Source: Aliikangiella sp965214955
GTDB lineage: Bacteria > Pseudomonadota > Gammaproteobacteria > Enterobacterales > Kangiellaceae
Assembly: GCA_965214955.1 (NCBI GenBank)
Contig: CBDCCU010000009.1
Span: 62,001-126,000, forward strand
Length of the DNA stretch: 64,000 nt
Direction of reading: 5' to 3'
This document shows, in pieces, positions 33,995-43,189 of the stretch. Within the stretch, counting starts at the first letter, position 1. Each line of letters starts with the position of its first letter. The notes beneath the pieces are model-generated. The model was not told the DNA's origin. It made no database searches and worked only from the letters and a program-made list of their open reading frames with translations. The translations under genes and the position numbers were made by a program.

Positions 33995-34046
33995 GTATAT
34001 TTTAGTTACCTTTAAACAATAGTCAATCAGTATACTTTTAGTAACC
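33995..34046. promoter_or_regulatory. Direct repeats between MdaB-like gene and HxlR regulator
   Basis: GTATATTTTAGTTACC (33995-34010) and GTATACTTTTAGTAACC (34030-34046) repeat with few changes, start to start 35 bases apart. They are likely binding sites of the HxlR regulator in the divergent spacer. Confidence 0.55.
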
Positions 34047-34068
34047 TACTTTAAATAAGAGAATTCTC

Positions 34069-34425
34069 GTGGAAAGTTCAATAAAAACAGATAGTAAAGG
34101 AAGAAAAAAAGTTTATAACGCCTGCTTAGAGCCTTGTGCTATAGAAAAAGGCATGCGATTAATTGGTGGAAAATGGAAAGGATCAATCATTTACCATCTA
34201 AAAGATGAGCCCGTAAGATTTAACGACTTAACCCGAATGCTAGGCGGTGCAACCAAAAAAATGGTTGATCAACGCCTCAAAGAGCTTGAGCAAGAAGGTA
34301 TGGTATTGCGTAAAGTTATTAGCGACAGACCCATTGCGGTAACTTATGAGCTAACAGATTTTGGCCGCACAGCATTGAAAGTACTCGATGATTTAAGAAT
34401 TTGGTCAGAAACACACAATATTTAA
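34069..34425 (+). CDS. HxlR-family transcriptional regulator
   Basis: The 118-residue protein has the HxlR winged helix: CLEPCAIEKGMRLIGGKWKGSII, VRFNDLTRMLGGATKKMVDQRLKELEQEGMV, and VTYELTDFG. Cysteines at the N-terminus (NACLEPCAIEKG) could sense quinones or other electrophiles, as in YodB/HypR-type members; this is an inference. It is divergent from an MdaB-like quinone reductase and a peroxiredoxin-like gene. Confidence 0.92.
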   Translation: MESSIKTDSKGRKKVYNACLEPCAIEKGMRLIGGKWKGSIIYHLKDEPVRFNDLTRMLGGATKKMVDQRLKELEQEGMVLRKVISDRPIAVTYELTDFGRTALKVLDDLRIWSETHNI

Positions 34426-34529
34426 GTAACCAACGCAATTTACTTATTATTTTTATAGTGTGGTAGGGAATAATGAATGGTTCTGTGATGAAGTAAAGAG
34501 CAAACGATAAATATTCCCATAACGCTACA

Positions 34530-35399
34530 CTACATCTCTGCATCTCCCTTTAGCTGATTATTAATGGCTTCAATGCACAATATTACTGCTGGTGGTGGAT
34601 TTTCATAAAATGGAGTCAGTGCAAACACTGGGTTTTCTGGCAAATTCATTGAGGGTAATAATCGTTTTAGTTTGCCTTTGAATTGCTTAAAGTAAAAATC
34701 GGGAATAATTCCTATGCCAGCACCAGCGCTAATTAATGAAATACAACTGTGTAGTGAGTTAGTTAAACAACTTGCTTGTTTTTGTAATTGGTAAACTTCA
34801 CCTTGGTTAGATTTAAACCGATGCTTAATCATCTTGCCTTGCCACTGGTTTGCAATATAGGGTTGCTGTTCAATATTATTGTCTTGAATATAAGTAGCAC
34901 CACATAATACATCTCGAAAAACACCAATTCTTTTTTGCTTAAGGCTACTATCTTCAGAAAAACCGACTCTAATTGCTAAGTCGATGTCGCGATCAATAAG
35001 GTTAACATATTGATCATCGCTAATGAGCTCTGGCTTAAGTTTTGGATATTTAAGCATTAGTTCAGCCATAATGGGCGAAATTAGCACATCCATAAGTGCA
35101 TGAGGTGCTGTTATTCTAATTCGACCTTGCGGCTCTGCTTGAGAAAGTAAGGCGCTATCCCAAGCACTATTTGCTATAGCGTTGATCTTTTGACAATCAA
35201 AGTAAAACTGCTCACCTATATTTGTAAGTATTTGCCTTCGAGTAGTTCTTTTAATTAATACGGTTCCTAGCTCTTTTTCTAGCGCTTTTAGATGTTGGCT
35301 TACCACCGATTTTGAAAGATTGAGCTTTTCAGCCGCACCCGAGATAGATCCTGCCTCAACAACATAAGCAAATAGAGACATTTGTCTTAAATGATTCAT
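34530..35399 (-). CDS. LysR-family transcriptional regulator
   Basis: The 289-residue protein has the LysR N-terminus (MNHLRQMSLFAYVVEAGSISGAAEKLNLSKSVVSQHLKALEKELG) and an effector domain with GRIRITAPHALMDVLI and LAIRVGFSEDSSLKQKRIG. It is divergent from a small SnoaL-like gene 108 bases away, a probable target. Confidence 0.93.
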   Translation of the reverse strand: MNHLRQMSLFAYVVEAGSISGAAEKLNLSKSVVSQHLKALEKELGTVLIKRTTRRQILTNIGEQFYFDCQKINAIANSAWDSALLSQAEPQGRIRITAPHALMDVLISPIMAELMLKYPKLKPELISDDQYVNLIDRDIDLAIRVGFSEDSSLKQKRIGVFRDVLCGATYIQDNNIEQQPYIANQWQGKMIKHRFKSNQGEVYQLQKQASCLTNSLHSCISLISAGAGIGIIPDFYFKQFKGKLKRLLPSMNLPENPVFALTPFYENPPPAVILCIEAINNQLKGDAEM

Positions 35400-35507
35400 A
35401 TATTGTTCCGTTTTACTAAACAGTAATTTCTATTATCTCTGTTTTTACTACCAATTAAAATTAGTAATCTATCCCTACTCTTTAATTTATAGAATTAGGC
35501 ATATCCC

Positions 35508-35882
35508 ATGACACAGAACGAAATATTAAGCGCTTGTAAAGCCGGCATAGCAGCGTGGCAAAAAGCTTTTAACAACCAAGATGCACAAGGTTGCGCCGAG
35601 CAATATCAACTAGATTGCACAATGCACGCAAGACCATTTGGTACATTTGAAGGTAAAGAAGCTATCCAAGCATTTTGGCAAGATATTATAAGCAAAGGCT
35701 TTAAAGATGTTGCTTATGATGATGTTAAATGGGAGCCTATTGGAAACAATGGATACTTACTTTCTTCTAAATGGACAATGAACAAAGCTTATGGTGTTGT
35801 ACACAAAGAGCATTGGGTTGTTGGTGACGACGGTCTCGCTAAACTAGCAAGTGATGACTTTGAAATTCAAGGTGAAAAATAA
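35508..35882 (+). CDS. SnoaL-like/NTF2-fold protein
   Basis: The 124-residue protein has the NTF2-like pattern of the SnoaL/DUF4440 group: AWQKAFNNQDAQGCAEQYQLDCTMHARPFGTFEGKEAIQAFWQDI. Such proteins can be small enzymes or ligand-binding domains; the substrate is not known. It is divergent from the LysR regulator. Confidence 0.8.
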   Translation: MTQNEILSACKAGIAAWQKAFNNQDAQGCAEQYQLDCTMHARPFGTFEGKEAIQAFWQDIISKGFKDVAYDDVKWEPIGNNGYLLSSKWTMNKAYGVVHKEHWVVGDDGLAKLASDDFEIQGEK

Positions 35883-35923
35883 ATATCTATTATTTCACCA
35901 GATAGGGCAACGATAAGCGCTTG

Positions 35924-36316
35924 TTATCTTGCTTTGACCCACTCACTTTTAATAATAAGAATTAAAATACAAATTGGTATGTTTTTAGTGACTGGGCCAA
36001 ATGGATGCAGCCAAAATTGCCAATCAATAACGCTAAGAAGTACTGTGTAAATCACAATGGTAGCAACTTGAATTTGGCAACAAAGCTTTAAATATTTTTT
36101 TGATAATATCCATAACCCCAAGGTAATATCTAACATTCCACCACCAATGACACAAATATCTGCAACTAAGCCATTAATATTTGCACTTTTTAAAATTTGA
36201 TAGCCGATTTCTGGTGATAAAAATATGGAAGTAATTCCAGTAAATATCCATAAAAAAGCTAGCGAAAATATCGCTAGCTTTTGTAATTGATTAAATGATT
36301 GTTCCGTTTGTGACAT
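35924..36316 (-). CDS. DoxX-like membrane protein
   Basis: The 130-residue protein has four membrane helices (about residues 15-32, 50-68, 77-95, 105-122) and a DoxX-like family look (ISIFL/GGGMLDITLGLWIL, FGPVTKNIPICIL). It lies four bases behind the DUF2269-like gene, and the saccharopine-dehydrogenase-like gene is upstream, all on the minus strand. The function is unknown. Confidence 0.72.
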   Translation of the reverse strand: MSQTEQSFNQLQKLAIFSLAFLWIFTGITSIFLSPEIGYQILKSANINGLVADICVIGGGMLDITLGLWILSKKYLKLCCQIQVATIVIYTVLLSVIDWQFWLHPFGPVTKNIPICILILIIKSEWVKAR

Positions 36317-36320
36317 GCTT

Positions 36321-36794
36321 TTAACTCACAGAAAATGGCTTAAAGACCATTAACCAAAATATCACCAAAATGGCAGCAAAGGCAGGAATACCAAGGCTAA
36401 TCCAGCGCTTCATTAAGCGTTTAAATTTATCGCTTGGCTGATTTAAATTGATACATTGTTTGGCTTCGGCTCTTAATTGATATTGAATTTTTAAAACAGG
36501 CAACCAACAAGCCCCAATAAAAACAAAAAGCCCTAGCACCCAATAAAACCAAGGTGACTGAAATGAATAACCCAATTTGTGCATTAATAAAATGCCCGTT
36601 ATAAACTGAGTAACAACCGCGGGCAATGTAAATATCCAATCACCTAAGATAACATGTTGAGTCGTTACATAAATGGCCTGAGTATTCTTTGAGCGCGCCG
36701 CCATAAACATAAAAAAAGCAATTCCTGCACCTGTTCCCGTTACAACCACGGCAGCAAAAATATGAATTAATTTAAGCCATAAGTAACTATCCAA
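36321..36794 (-). CDS. DUF2269-family membrane protein
   Basis: The 157-residue protein has four membrane helices and a DUF2269 pattern: LWLKLIHIFAAVVVTGTGAGIAFFM near the N-terminus, GDWIFTLPAVVTQFITGILLM, PWFYWVLGLFVFIG. It begins 22 bases downstream of a TATACCC element that separates it from the dehydrogenase-like gene. The function is unknown. Confidence 0.82.
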   Translation of the reverse strand: MDSYLWLKLIHIFAAVVVTGTGAGIAFFMFMAARSKNTQAIYVTTQHVILGDWIFTLPAVVTQFITGILLMHKLGYSFQSPWFYWVLGLFVFIGACWLPVLKIQYQLRAEAKQCINLNQPSDKFKRLMKRWISLGIPAFAAILVIFWLMVFKPFSVS

Positions 36795-36816
36795 TTGTCT
36801 CTCCCAACTGCTAATT

Positions 36817-37082
36817 TATACCCGTTCTCCTTCAAGATGCTTGTTTCAGTGTTCAGCCAAAAAGCTTGAACAAGGCGCAGCTTGTAGGAAATGGCAAGCC
36901 CTTTTCAAAAGCTGCAACACAGTGCAAGCTTTTTGGCTGAGCACCCGAAGGGCAAGGCAGTAAGCCAGCCTCTTCTTCGTTATCAATGCTTGAAGTAGAA
37001 TAACTAATCCTGCGCATTAATGCCTCAAATAGGATGGCTTACTGACTTGCTGAAACATGCATCTTGAAAGAGAACGGGTATA
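36817..37082 (+). repeat. 266-bp palindromic element, copy 1
   Basis: Starts TATACCCGTTCTCCTTCAAG and ends CGGGTATA as the reverse complement. Internal paired segments include AGCCAAAAAGCTTG / CAAGCTTTTTGGCT and CAGTAAGCCA / TGGCTTACTG. Copy 2 (39904, inverted) is the same length and copy 3 (44642) is one base longer; both are highly similar. Each end shows TA-TA doublets consistent with a TA target duplication. Its right end is inside the saccharopine-dehydrogenase-like reading frame. Confidence 0.88.
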
Positions 37083-38193
37083 TATCTTCTTTAAAGTAGA
37101 TCCCAAGCTCGTTAAAGTAAGGGTAAAAATCTTCTAAGGTAAATTGATCAACGCAAGCTGTAGCACATGCTTTAAATGCCTTTTCATTAATTAATTTTCT
37201 TGCCAAAATAATCGTTGAAAGTGTCGGTATATATGGACCTATACCGTTAGGGGCATAGAGTGTCCAATTAATACATTTATTTTTGCCATTATGATCAACG
37301 CCTTCAAGTTTTACACGCATTGCCCCATTATCGCTGCCGAGCTTGATTAATAGGTTACTCATTTTAATAATGGGTTTAGTAAAATAAGACCAGTTTTTAA
37401 CTATTTGCTTTTTAGCCAAGTAAGCCATGACAACCATACTGTTATGCAAAAAAGGTAATTCAAGACCTGCTTGAAACCGAACGCTTTGTTTTACTGAATA
37501 TCTTTGCGGAAATAGTTCTAAGTCGGGCACATCAACATTGGCGAGCCAGCGTTTACCAGCTATGCCTTTAAAATTGACCTTTCTTGCATCCATCCAGCCA
37601 AAAGCATCTTGCCACCTGCCATTTTTAAATACCTTAAAAGGGTGCCCAGTGTAGGATAATATTCCTCTTACCGTTGCCTCGCCGCGTTCAGCTTTATTAC
37701 CTGGGGCAATCGCGATATCAATACTATTAATGACAGAAAACTGATTTTGATAATAATCTATTACTGCCGAAGATAAACCTGGAACTGAGCTAGCACCACT
37801 AACCAACAGTACATTGTTTTTAATCGCAAGTGAGTTTAATTGGTTAATATCGCAAACAAATCGTCTATCGTCGGCTAAATCAATATAATGAGCACCAATT
37901 TGAGCGCACATTTGCGGAACATTATAGTTTTGCCCTTGAAATGGCCCACTCGTGTGAATAACAACATCAGGAGCAATTGATTGCAGTTGTTTTTTAAACG
38001 AAGCTGCTGAAATATCGAGTACTAATGGCTTTAGTAATGCTTTTGCAGATGAGCTTAATTGAGAAACAAAAGAGCTTGCTTTTTGCTGGTTTCTGCCGGT
38101 AACAAAAATAACTATATCTTCAATTTTAGCTAAGTTTTCGACAATTCTTTTACCGAAATTTCCATAGCCGCCTAAAACAATAACATTTTTCAT
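37039..38193 (-). CDS. Saccharopine-dehydrogenase-like NAD(P)-binding protein with element-derived C-terminus
   Basis: The 384-residue protein starts with a Rossmann motif (NVIVLGGYGNFGKRIVENLA) and has VVIHTSGPFQGQNYNVPQMCAQIGAHYIDLADD, as in saccharopine-dehydrogenase-like oxidoreductases and trans-acting enoyl reductases. The last 13 residues (YPFSFKMHVSASQ) and the stop are read from the terminal inverted repeat of the 266-bp element (37039-37082). The original C-terminus has therefore been replaced or extended. The substrate is unknown. Confidence 0.8.
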   Translation of the reverse strand: MKNVIVLGGYGNFGKRIVENLAKIEDIVIFVTGRNQQKASSFVSQLSSSAKALLKPLVLDISAASFKKQLQSIAPDVVIHTSGPFQGQNYNVPQMCAQIGAHYIDLADDRRFVCDINQLNSLAIKNNVLLVSGASSVPGLSSAVIDYYQNQFSVINSIDIAIAPGNKAERGEATVRGILSYTGHPFKVFKNGRWQDAFGWMDARKVNFKGIAGKRWLANVDVPDLELFPQRYSVKQSVRFQAGLELPFLHNSMVVMAYLAKKQIVKNWSYFTKPIIKMSNLLIKLGSDNGAMRVKLEGVDHNGKNKCINWTLYAPNGIGPYIPTLSTIILARKLINEKAFKACATACVDQFTLEDFYPYFNELGIYFKEDIYPFSFKMHVSASQ

Positions 38194-38365
38194 TAGGTTT
38201 TACTTGTCAATCATCATGCTCTTGATGATAACAGAATGCCTTTCTGTTTAGTGCCTAGCTGTAACAAATATCATCACCTAGCATCTATTGTACATAAATT
38301 AACCTTCGCTTTTACAAGGTTTAATCTACAATAAAACTAATAATTTATTCAAAGCAGGCATTTTC

Positions 38366-39886
38366 ATGAATACCGATTTTATCTACAGCGTTTTATCTTG
38401 GGCAACTACCATCTTTGTTTTTACCGTTGGCATTGGTATTTTTTCAATCCTTGTTTTGTACATTATTGATGTTACTCAAACCGAGCAAACTATTCGCCGT
38501 AATTTTCCTGTAATAGGGCGGTTTAGATATTGGTTTGAGCATATTGGCGAGTTTTTTAGACAATACTTTTTCGCCATGGATAGAGAAGAAATGCCATTTA
38601 ATCGAGCTGAGCGATCTTGGGTGTATCGCGCAGCTAAAAATGTAGACTCCACCATTGCCTTTGGTTCAACCCGCTCACTCGCCCATAGCGGCGAGGTACT
38701 TTTTTTAAGTTGTCCTTTTCCAACCCTAAGTGAAGATGCCGCGCTGCCAAGAACCCTTGTTATTGGCGAAGGGGTAGCACAAAAACCTTATGCCACTAAT
38801 TCGCTGTTTAATGTTTCTGGCATGAGTTTTGGCGCAATTTCAAAACAAGCAGTGCTGGCGCTTTCTCGCGGTGCTAAGTCTGCTGGTGCTTGGATGAATA
38901 CGGGTGAGGGCGGATTATCGCCTTATCACATAGAAGGTGGCGCAGATATTGTTTTTCAAATTGGTACAGCCAAATATGGCGTGCGTGACGAGGCTGGCAA
39001 TTTATCAGATGACAAACTGAAAGCCATTGCCAAGCACGAACAAGTAAAAATGTTTGAAATAAAATTAAGCCAAGGCGCAAAGCCCGGAAAAGGCGGCATA
39101 TTACCCGGCAGAAAAGTCACCCAGGAAATTGCCACTATTCGTGGGATAAAAGTGGGTGAAGATTCAATTAGCCCAAATGGTCATACCGATATTAAAAATA
39201 ACGATGAGCTGCTTGATATGATTGAGCGAGTTCGCAAAGTAACAGGTAAACCTGTTGGTTTTAAAGCCGTAGTAGGGCGACAAGAGTTTTATGATTCGTT
39301 ATTTGAGGACATTAATAAACGCGGAATTGAAAGTGCACCAGATTTTATTACCATAGATAGCGCCGATGGTGGCACAGGTGCCGCACCGCAAAGTTTAATG
39401 GATTATGTTGGTTTACCACTTAAAGAAAGCTTACCCTTTGTGGTAGATAAACTAATTGAATATAAGCTTCGCGATAGGGTTAAAGTAATTAGCTCGGGTA
39501 AATTAGTTACACCGTCAAATGTAGCTTGGGCGCTGGCTATGGGTGCCGATTTTGTTACCTCGGCACGCGGCTTTATGTTTTCTTTAGGCTGTATTCAAGC
39601 CTTGCAGTGTAATAAAAATAATTGTCCTACGGGTATTGCGACCCAAGATCCTAAATTTCAAAAAGGACTCGATCCTAAAAATAAAGCAGTAAGGGTAGCT
39701 TCTTATATTGAAAATATGGTTTACGAGGTAGGAACAATTGCCCATTCGTGTGGGGTAAAAGAACCCAGAGAATTAAACCGTTTTCATGCTAAAGTTACCA
39801 TCGAAAATGGTAAGAGTGAATTAATTGCTAATCTTTATCCATTACCAGAAAAACAGCGCTCACCTCATCAAAATACTGCTCAATAA
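38366..39886 (+). CDS. Membrane-associated FMN-binding glutamate-synthase-family protein
   Basis: The 506-residue protein has one N-terminal membrane helix (about residues 13-36), then a GltB-type FMN domain. Recognisable blocks are NVSGMSFGAISKQAVLALSRGA, NTGEGGLSPYH, QGAKPGKGGILPG, ISPNGHTDI, DGGTGAAPQSLMDYVG and the Cys motif CNKNNCPTGIATQDP. Free-standing versions of this domain occur without the amidotransferase part and have no settled function. No partner gene is adjacent; a TATACCC element follows 17 bases behind the stop. Confidence 0.9.
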   Translation: MNTDFIYSVLSWATTIFVFTVGIGIFSILVLYIIDVTQTEQTIRRNFPVIGRFRYWFEHIGEFFRQYFFAMDREEMPFNRAERSWVYRAAKNVDSTIAFGSTRSLAHSGEVLFLSCPFPTLSEDAALPRTLVIGEGVAQKPYATNSLFNVSGMSFGAISKQAVLALSRGAKSAGAWMNTGEGGLSPYHIEGGADIVFQIGTAKYGVRDEAGNLSDDKLKAIAKHEQVKMFEIKLSQGAKPGKGGILPGRKVTQEIATIRGIKVGEDSISPNGHTDIKNNDELLDMIERVRKVTGKPVGFKAVVGRQEFYDSLFEDINKRGIESAPDFITIDSADGGTGAAPQSLMDYVGLPLKESLPFVVDKLIEYKLRDRVKVISSGKLVTPSNVAWALAMGADFVTSARGFMFSLGCIQALQCNKNNCPTGIATQDPKFQKGLDPKNKAVRVASYIENMVYEVGTIAHSCGVKEPRELNRFHAKVTIENGKSELIANLYPLPEKQRSPHQNTAQ

Positions 39887-39903
39887 TATGCAAAAAGCCT
39901 AAG

Positions 39904-40169
39904 TATACCCATTCTCCTTCAAGATGCATGCTTCAGCAAGACAGTAAGCCATCCTATTTGAGGCATTAATGCGCAGGATTAGTCACTCTCATTCAAGCAT
40001 TGATAACGAAGAAGAGGTTGGCTTACTGCCTTGCCCTTCGGGTGCTCAGCCAAAAAGCTTGCACTGTGTTACAGCTTTTGAAAAGGGCTTATCATTTCCT
40101 GCAAGCTGCGCCTTGTTCAAACTTTTTGGCTGAACACTGAAACAAGCATCTTGAAGGAGAATGGGTATA
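39904..40169 (-). repeat. 266-bp palindromic element, copy 2 (inverted)
   Basis: Begins TATACCCATTCTCCTTCAAG and ends GGGTATA; orientation is opposite to copies 1 and 3. It fills the spacer between the convergent GltB-like gene (stop 39886) and the DUF1289 gene (stop at 40174), with 4 to 17 bases to each stop. Confidence 0.88.
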
Positions 40170-40173
40170 TATC

Positions 40174-40377
40174 TTAGGCTTTATCTTTTTTACGTTGCTC
40201 ACAGTTATCAATAATTTGCTGACGACGCTCATTAGTGGCCTGATGCCAACCCGTTATTTCATCCACATGGCGAAAACAACCCACGCAAATATCATTATCA
40301 TCTAAACAGCATTCGCTAATACAAGGTGATGCCACAGTATTGGGATCAACTATAATTGGCTTATTGATTTTTCTCAT
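40174..40377 (-). CDS. DUF1289-family small cysteine protein
   Basis: The 67-residue protein has SPCISECCLDDNDICVGCFRHVDEITGW, the DUF1289 pattern of four conserved cysteines that likely bind a metal or iron-sulfur cluster. The function is unknown. The stop is four bases from the 266-bp element copy 2. Confidence 0.85.
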   Translation of the reverse strand: MRKINKPIIVDPNTVASPCISECCLDDNDICVGCFRHVDEITGWHQATNERRQQIIDNCEQRKKDKA

Positions 40378-40409
40378 TAAAAATTAACCTTGCAAATTAA
40401 TAGGCTCAA

Positions 40410-41699
40410 CTAATTTAAGGTTGAAGGCAATCTAGGAGAAGAAAGCAATTGTTCAAATCGCTTCCAACGATCAACCATGGTTTGATTTTCACCCGTTTCT
40501 ATCCACGACTTAACCAAGTCTTTCCCCCAGTTATAATTAATCACATACGCGCCATAATTATCAATAAATGATACCCTTTGCGCGGCTCTTTTCTCGCTCA
40601 TTAGCACGTACTTTTGCAACATCGCATTGGCTTGATTAGCATCGATTGTTTTGTTCATATAAAGCCGTGCTACCTCATTACCTGCATAGTTTAACTTAGC
40701 TGTCAGTTTTGATACTTGTTCATATTTTTCGGCTAAAGATTGATCAATGCCTGCAAGTGGAAAAAGTAATGATTTTTCATATTTAATTTTTTCATCACCA
40801 GGAAAAGCTAGCTCAATACCATAGTTTGCTGTGCCTTCGGCAATTAATGATTGCGGGCTAAACAAAGGATAAACCGAAAACTCCATCCAGCCTCTTTTAA
40901 TTACCATGTTTTCTTCAAGCAAACTATTATAAGTGTGATGCCCTGGATAGCCTTCGTGGCAACCTAAATCAACCGCACTCGAAATATTAATCGGTAAACT
41001 AGTATTCACTTGAATTAAAGAAAAAGCGTTGCCTTTATACCAGTTATAGCCACTCCAAGGCTTGTCTTTAACAAACTCTAAGGTGAAATTTTCTTTCACT
41101 AATAACGGGATGTAAACTTTTGTTCTTTCACGGCAAGTTTTAATGGCGGCATTAATAACTGTTTCTAATTTGTCTTCGGGAATAGTGAGCTGCGCTTTAA
41201 ACTTTTCAACCCTTTCTAATAAACTGCCATCGCCAGGTAACAATTGATCAAGCTGTTGTAATATTGAGTCGAACTCTGCAAACTCAAAAGATGGCGGCTG
41301 TGTATCGTATAAGGCTTTGCTTTGCTGATCAAAATTATAACTAACTTTGCCCAATAGCATTAACGCCCTTGAAGAAAGTGCGTTAAGTTGTATTTTTAAA
41401 TAACTTAAACGCAGTTGATGCATTTGATCTTTACTGGTAATTTTGGCCAAAATATCTTGTAAATTTTTTGCCGCAATAACTATTTTTTTTATATCAAGCT
41501 TTTTGCTGTCGGCTTCTTCTTTCCATTCTTTGGGACCATAATAAGCATCAACATAGTGTTTGTCGTGTTGTCCCATTGCGAGCACTAATTTTACATATTG
41601 CTCGGCAATTTCATTCACTCGCGCGCTAGTATAGTTTTGTCCTTGTACTGAAAAGCTTGTAACAACAAATAAAGTAATAAGAATAATTATTTTTTTCAT
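40410..41699 (-). CDS. DUF885-like secreted metallopeptidase
   Basis: The 429-residue protein has a signal peptide (about 1-20), then a mainly helical body with the zinc motif CHEGYPGHHTY near residue 248, the DUF885 signature. The downstream AEGTANYGIELAFPGDEKI should provide the third ligand. It likely acts as a periplasmic or extracytoplasmic carboxypeptidase-type enzyme. It is 29 bases from trkH and 32 from the DUF1289 gene. Confidence 0.82.
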   Translation of the reverse strand: MKKIIILITLFVVTSFSVQGQNYTSARVNEIAEQYVKLVLAMGQHDKHYVDAYYGPKEWKEEADSKKLDIKKIVIAAKNLQDILAKITSKDQMHQLRLSYLKIQLNALSSRALMLLGKVSYNFDQQSKALYDTQPPSFEFAEFDSILQQLDQLLPGDGSLLERVEKFKAQLTIPEDKLETVINAAIKTCRERTKVYIPLLVKENFTLEFVKDKPWSGYNWYKGNAFSLIQVNTSLPINISSAVDLGCHEGYPGHHTYNSLLEENMVIKRGWMEFSVYPLFSPQSLIAEGTANYGIELAFPGDEKIKYEKSLLFPLAGIDQSLAEKYEQVSKLTAKLNYAGNEVARLYMNKTIDANQANAMLQKYVLMSEKRAAQRVSFIDNYGAYVINYNWGKDLVKSWIETGENQTMVDRWKRFEQLLSSPRLPSTLN

Positions 41700-41728
41700 A
41701 AGATAACTTTTTATTAACTCTCTTAAAT

Positions 41729-43177
41729 TTAACTACGCCAAAAGTCGGTAGTAAATAATACCAATAAAGTAAAAATTTCAAGCCGACCAAATAACATAGC
41801 AATTGACAATACCCACTTAGATAAATCGCTTAAACTAGAGTAGTTTGCCGCCACTTCACCTAACCCTGGGCCTAGATTATTCATACAGGCGGCAACAGCA
41901 GAAAATGCAGTAACTTGATCTAGCCCATCGGCCATTAAGATCAGCATAAAGAAAAAGAATAAAGCAACATAAGTGGCAAAAAATCCCCAAACTGCTTCGA
42001 TAATATTTTCAGATAACGACTTACCACCGACACGAATTTTAAATATTGCATTGGGGTGAACCAATTTTCTAACTTCGCGCGCGCCCTGTTTAAACAACAA
42101 CAAAAAGCGGATTACTTTCATTCCACCACCGGTAGAGCCAGCACAGCCGCCGATAAAACTGGTAAACAATAAGAGCACGGGTAAAAAGAGTGGCCATTGA
42201 CTAAAATTTTGAGTGGCAAAGCCTGTGGTTGTGGCAATAGAAACCGTATGAAAAATAGCACTTCTAAAAGCTTCTGAAAAGCCATAATTAGCATGAACAA
42301 TAAGCATTAACATGGCTAAAATAGATACTGATACAATGATCCAAATATAAACTTTAAATTCGGGATCATGAGTATAAGAAGTAATACTCAGCCTTCTTAC
42401 CGCAGCAAAATGAAGAGAAAAATTTACCCCACTAATTAACATAAAAACCGTGCAAATAAGCTCTATTTGCGTACTGTTAAAAAAACCTATGCTGGCATCA
42501 TGAGTAGAAAACCCGCCAATAGCCACAGTAGAAAAGCTATGGCTTATAGCATCAAAAAATGACATACCAGCCCACCAATAGGCAAGAGTACAACTAATAG
42601 TTAAACCTAAATAAATAAACCAAAGTGCTTTAGCGGTTCCTGCAATTCGTGGAGTAAGTTTAGAATCTTTAACAGGTCCTGGTGTTTCTGCGCGATAAAG
42701 CTGCATACCACCGATGCCTAACATGGGTAAGATCGCAACCGCTAATACGATGATTCCCATACCGCCAAGCCATTGTAGTTGTTGACGATAAAAAAGTACC
42801 GAATGCGATAAATCATCGAGCCCGCTAATCACCGTTGCACCCGTTGTGGTTAGACCCGAAAAAGATTCAAACACTGCATCGGCTAAGCCAAAGTTTTCTA
42901 TATCGCTAAAATAAAGTGGTATAGCACCAAAGAAACTTAATACACTCCAAAAAAGCACCACTACCAAAAAACCGTCACGCATTCTAAGCTCGCCTACCAC
43001 ATTTTTGCGTGGCAAAAACAGCAATAAGCCCGTCAGTAAACTAATAATAAAGCCCGAGAAAAATGCTTTACCGCCACCATCACCGTATAAAATGGCAATA
43101 ATTAGTGGCGGTAACATGGTGGTACTGAAAATCAGTAACAAAACACCAAGAATTCGGATAATTAGCTGAGTTTGCAT
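41729..43177 (-). CDS. trkH: Trk potassium uptake protein TrkH
   Basis: The 482-residue membrane protein matches TrkH in length (483 in E. coli) and pore motifs: SGLTTTGATVISGLDDL, STVAIGGFSTHDASIG, TTTGFATQNFSQWP and MNNLGPGLGEVAANY, the four selectivity-filter loops. It forms the K+ channel subunit driven by TrkA. It begins 12 bases after trkA. Confidence 0.96.
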   Translation of the reverse strand: MQTQLIIRILGVLLLIFSTTMLPPLIIAILYGDGGGKAFFSGFIISLLTGLLLFLPRKNVVGELRMRDGFLVVVLFWSVLSFFGAIPLYFSDIENFGLADAVFESFSGLTTTGATVISGLDDLSHSVLFYRQQLQWLGGMGIIVLAVAILPMLGIGGMQLYRAETPGPVKDSKLTPRIAGTAKALWFIYLGLTISCTLAYWWAGMSFFDAISHSFSTVAIGGFSTHDASIGFFNSTQIELICTVFMLISGVNFSLHFAAVRRLSITSYTHDPEFKVYIWIIVSVSILAMLMLIVHANYGFSEAFRSAIFHTVSIATTTGFATQNFSQWPLFLPVLLLFTSFIGGCAGSTGGGMKVIRFLLLFKQGAREVRKLVHPNAIFKIRVGGKSLSENIIEAVWGFFATYVALFFFFMLILMADGLDQVTAFSAVAACMNNLGPGLGEVAANYSSLSDLSKWVLSIAMLFGRLEIFTLLVLFTTDFWRS

Positions 43178-43189
43178 AAATGGTTTCCG

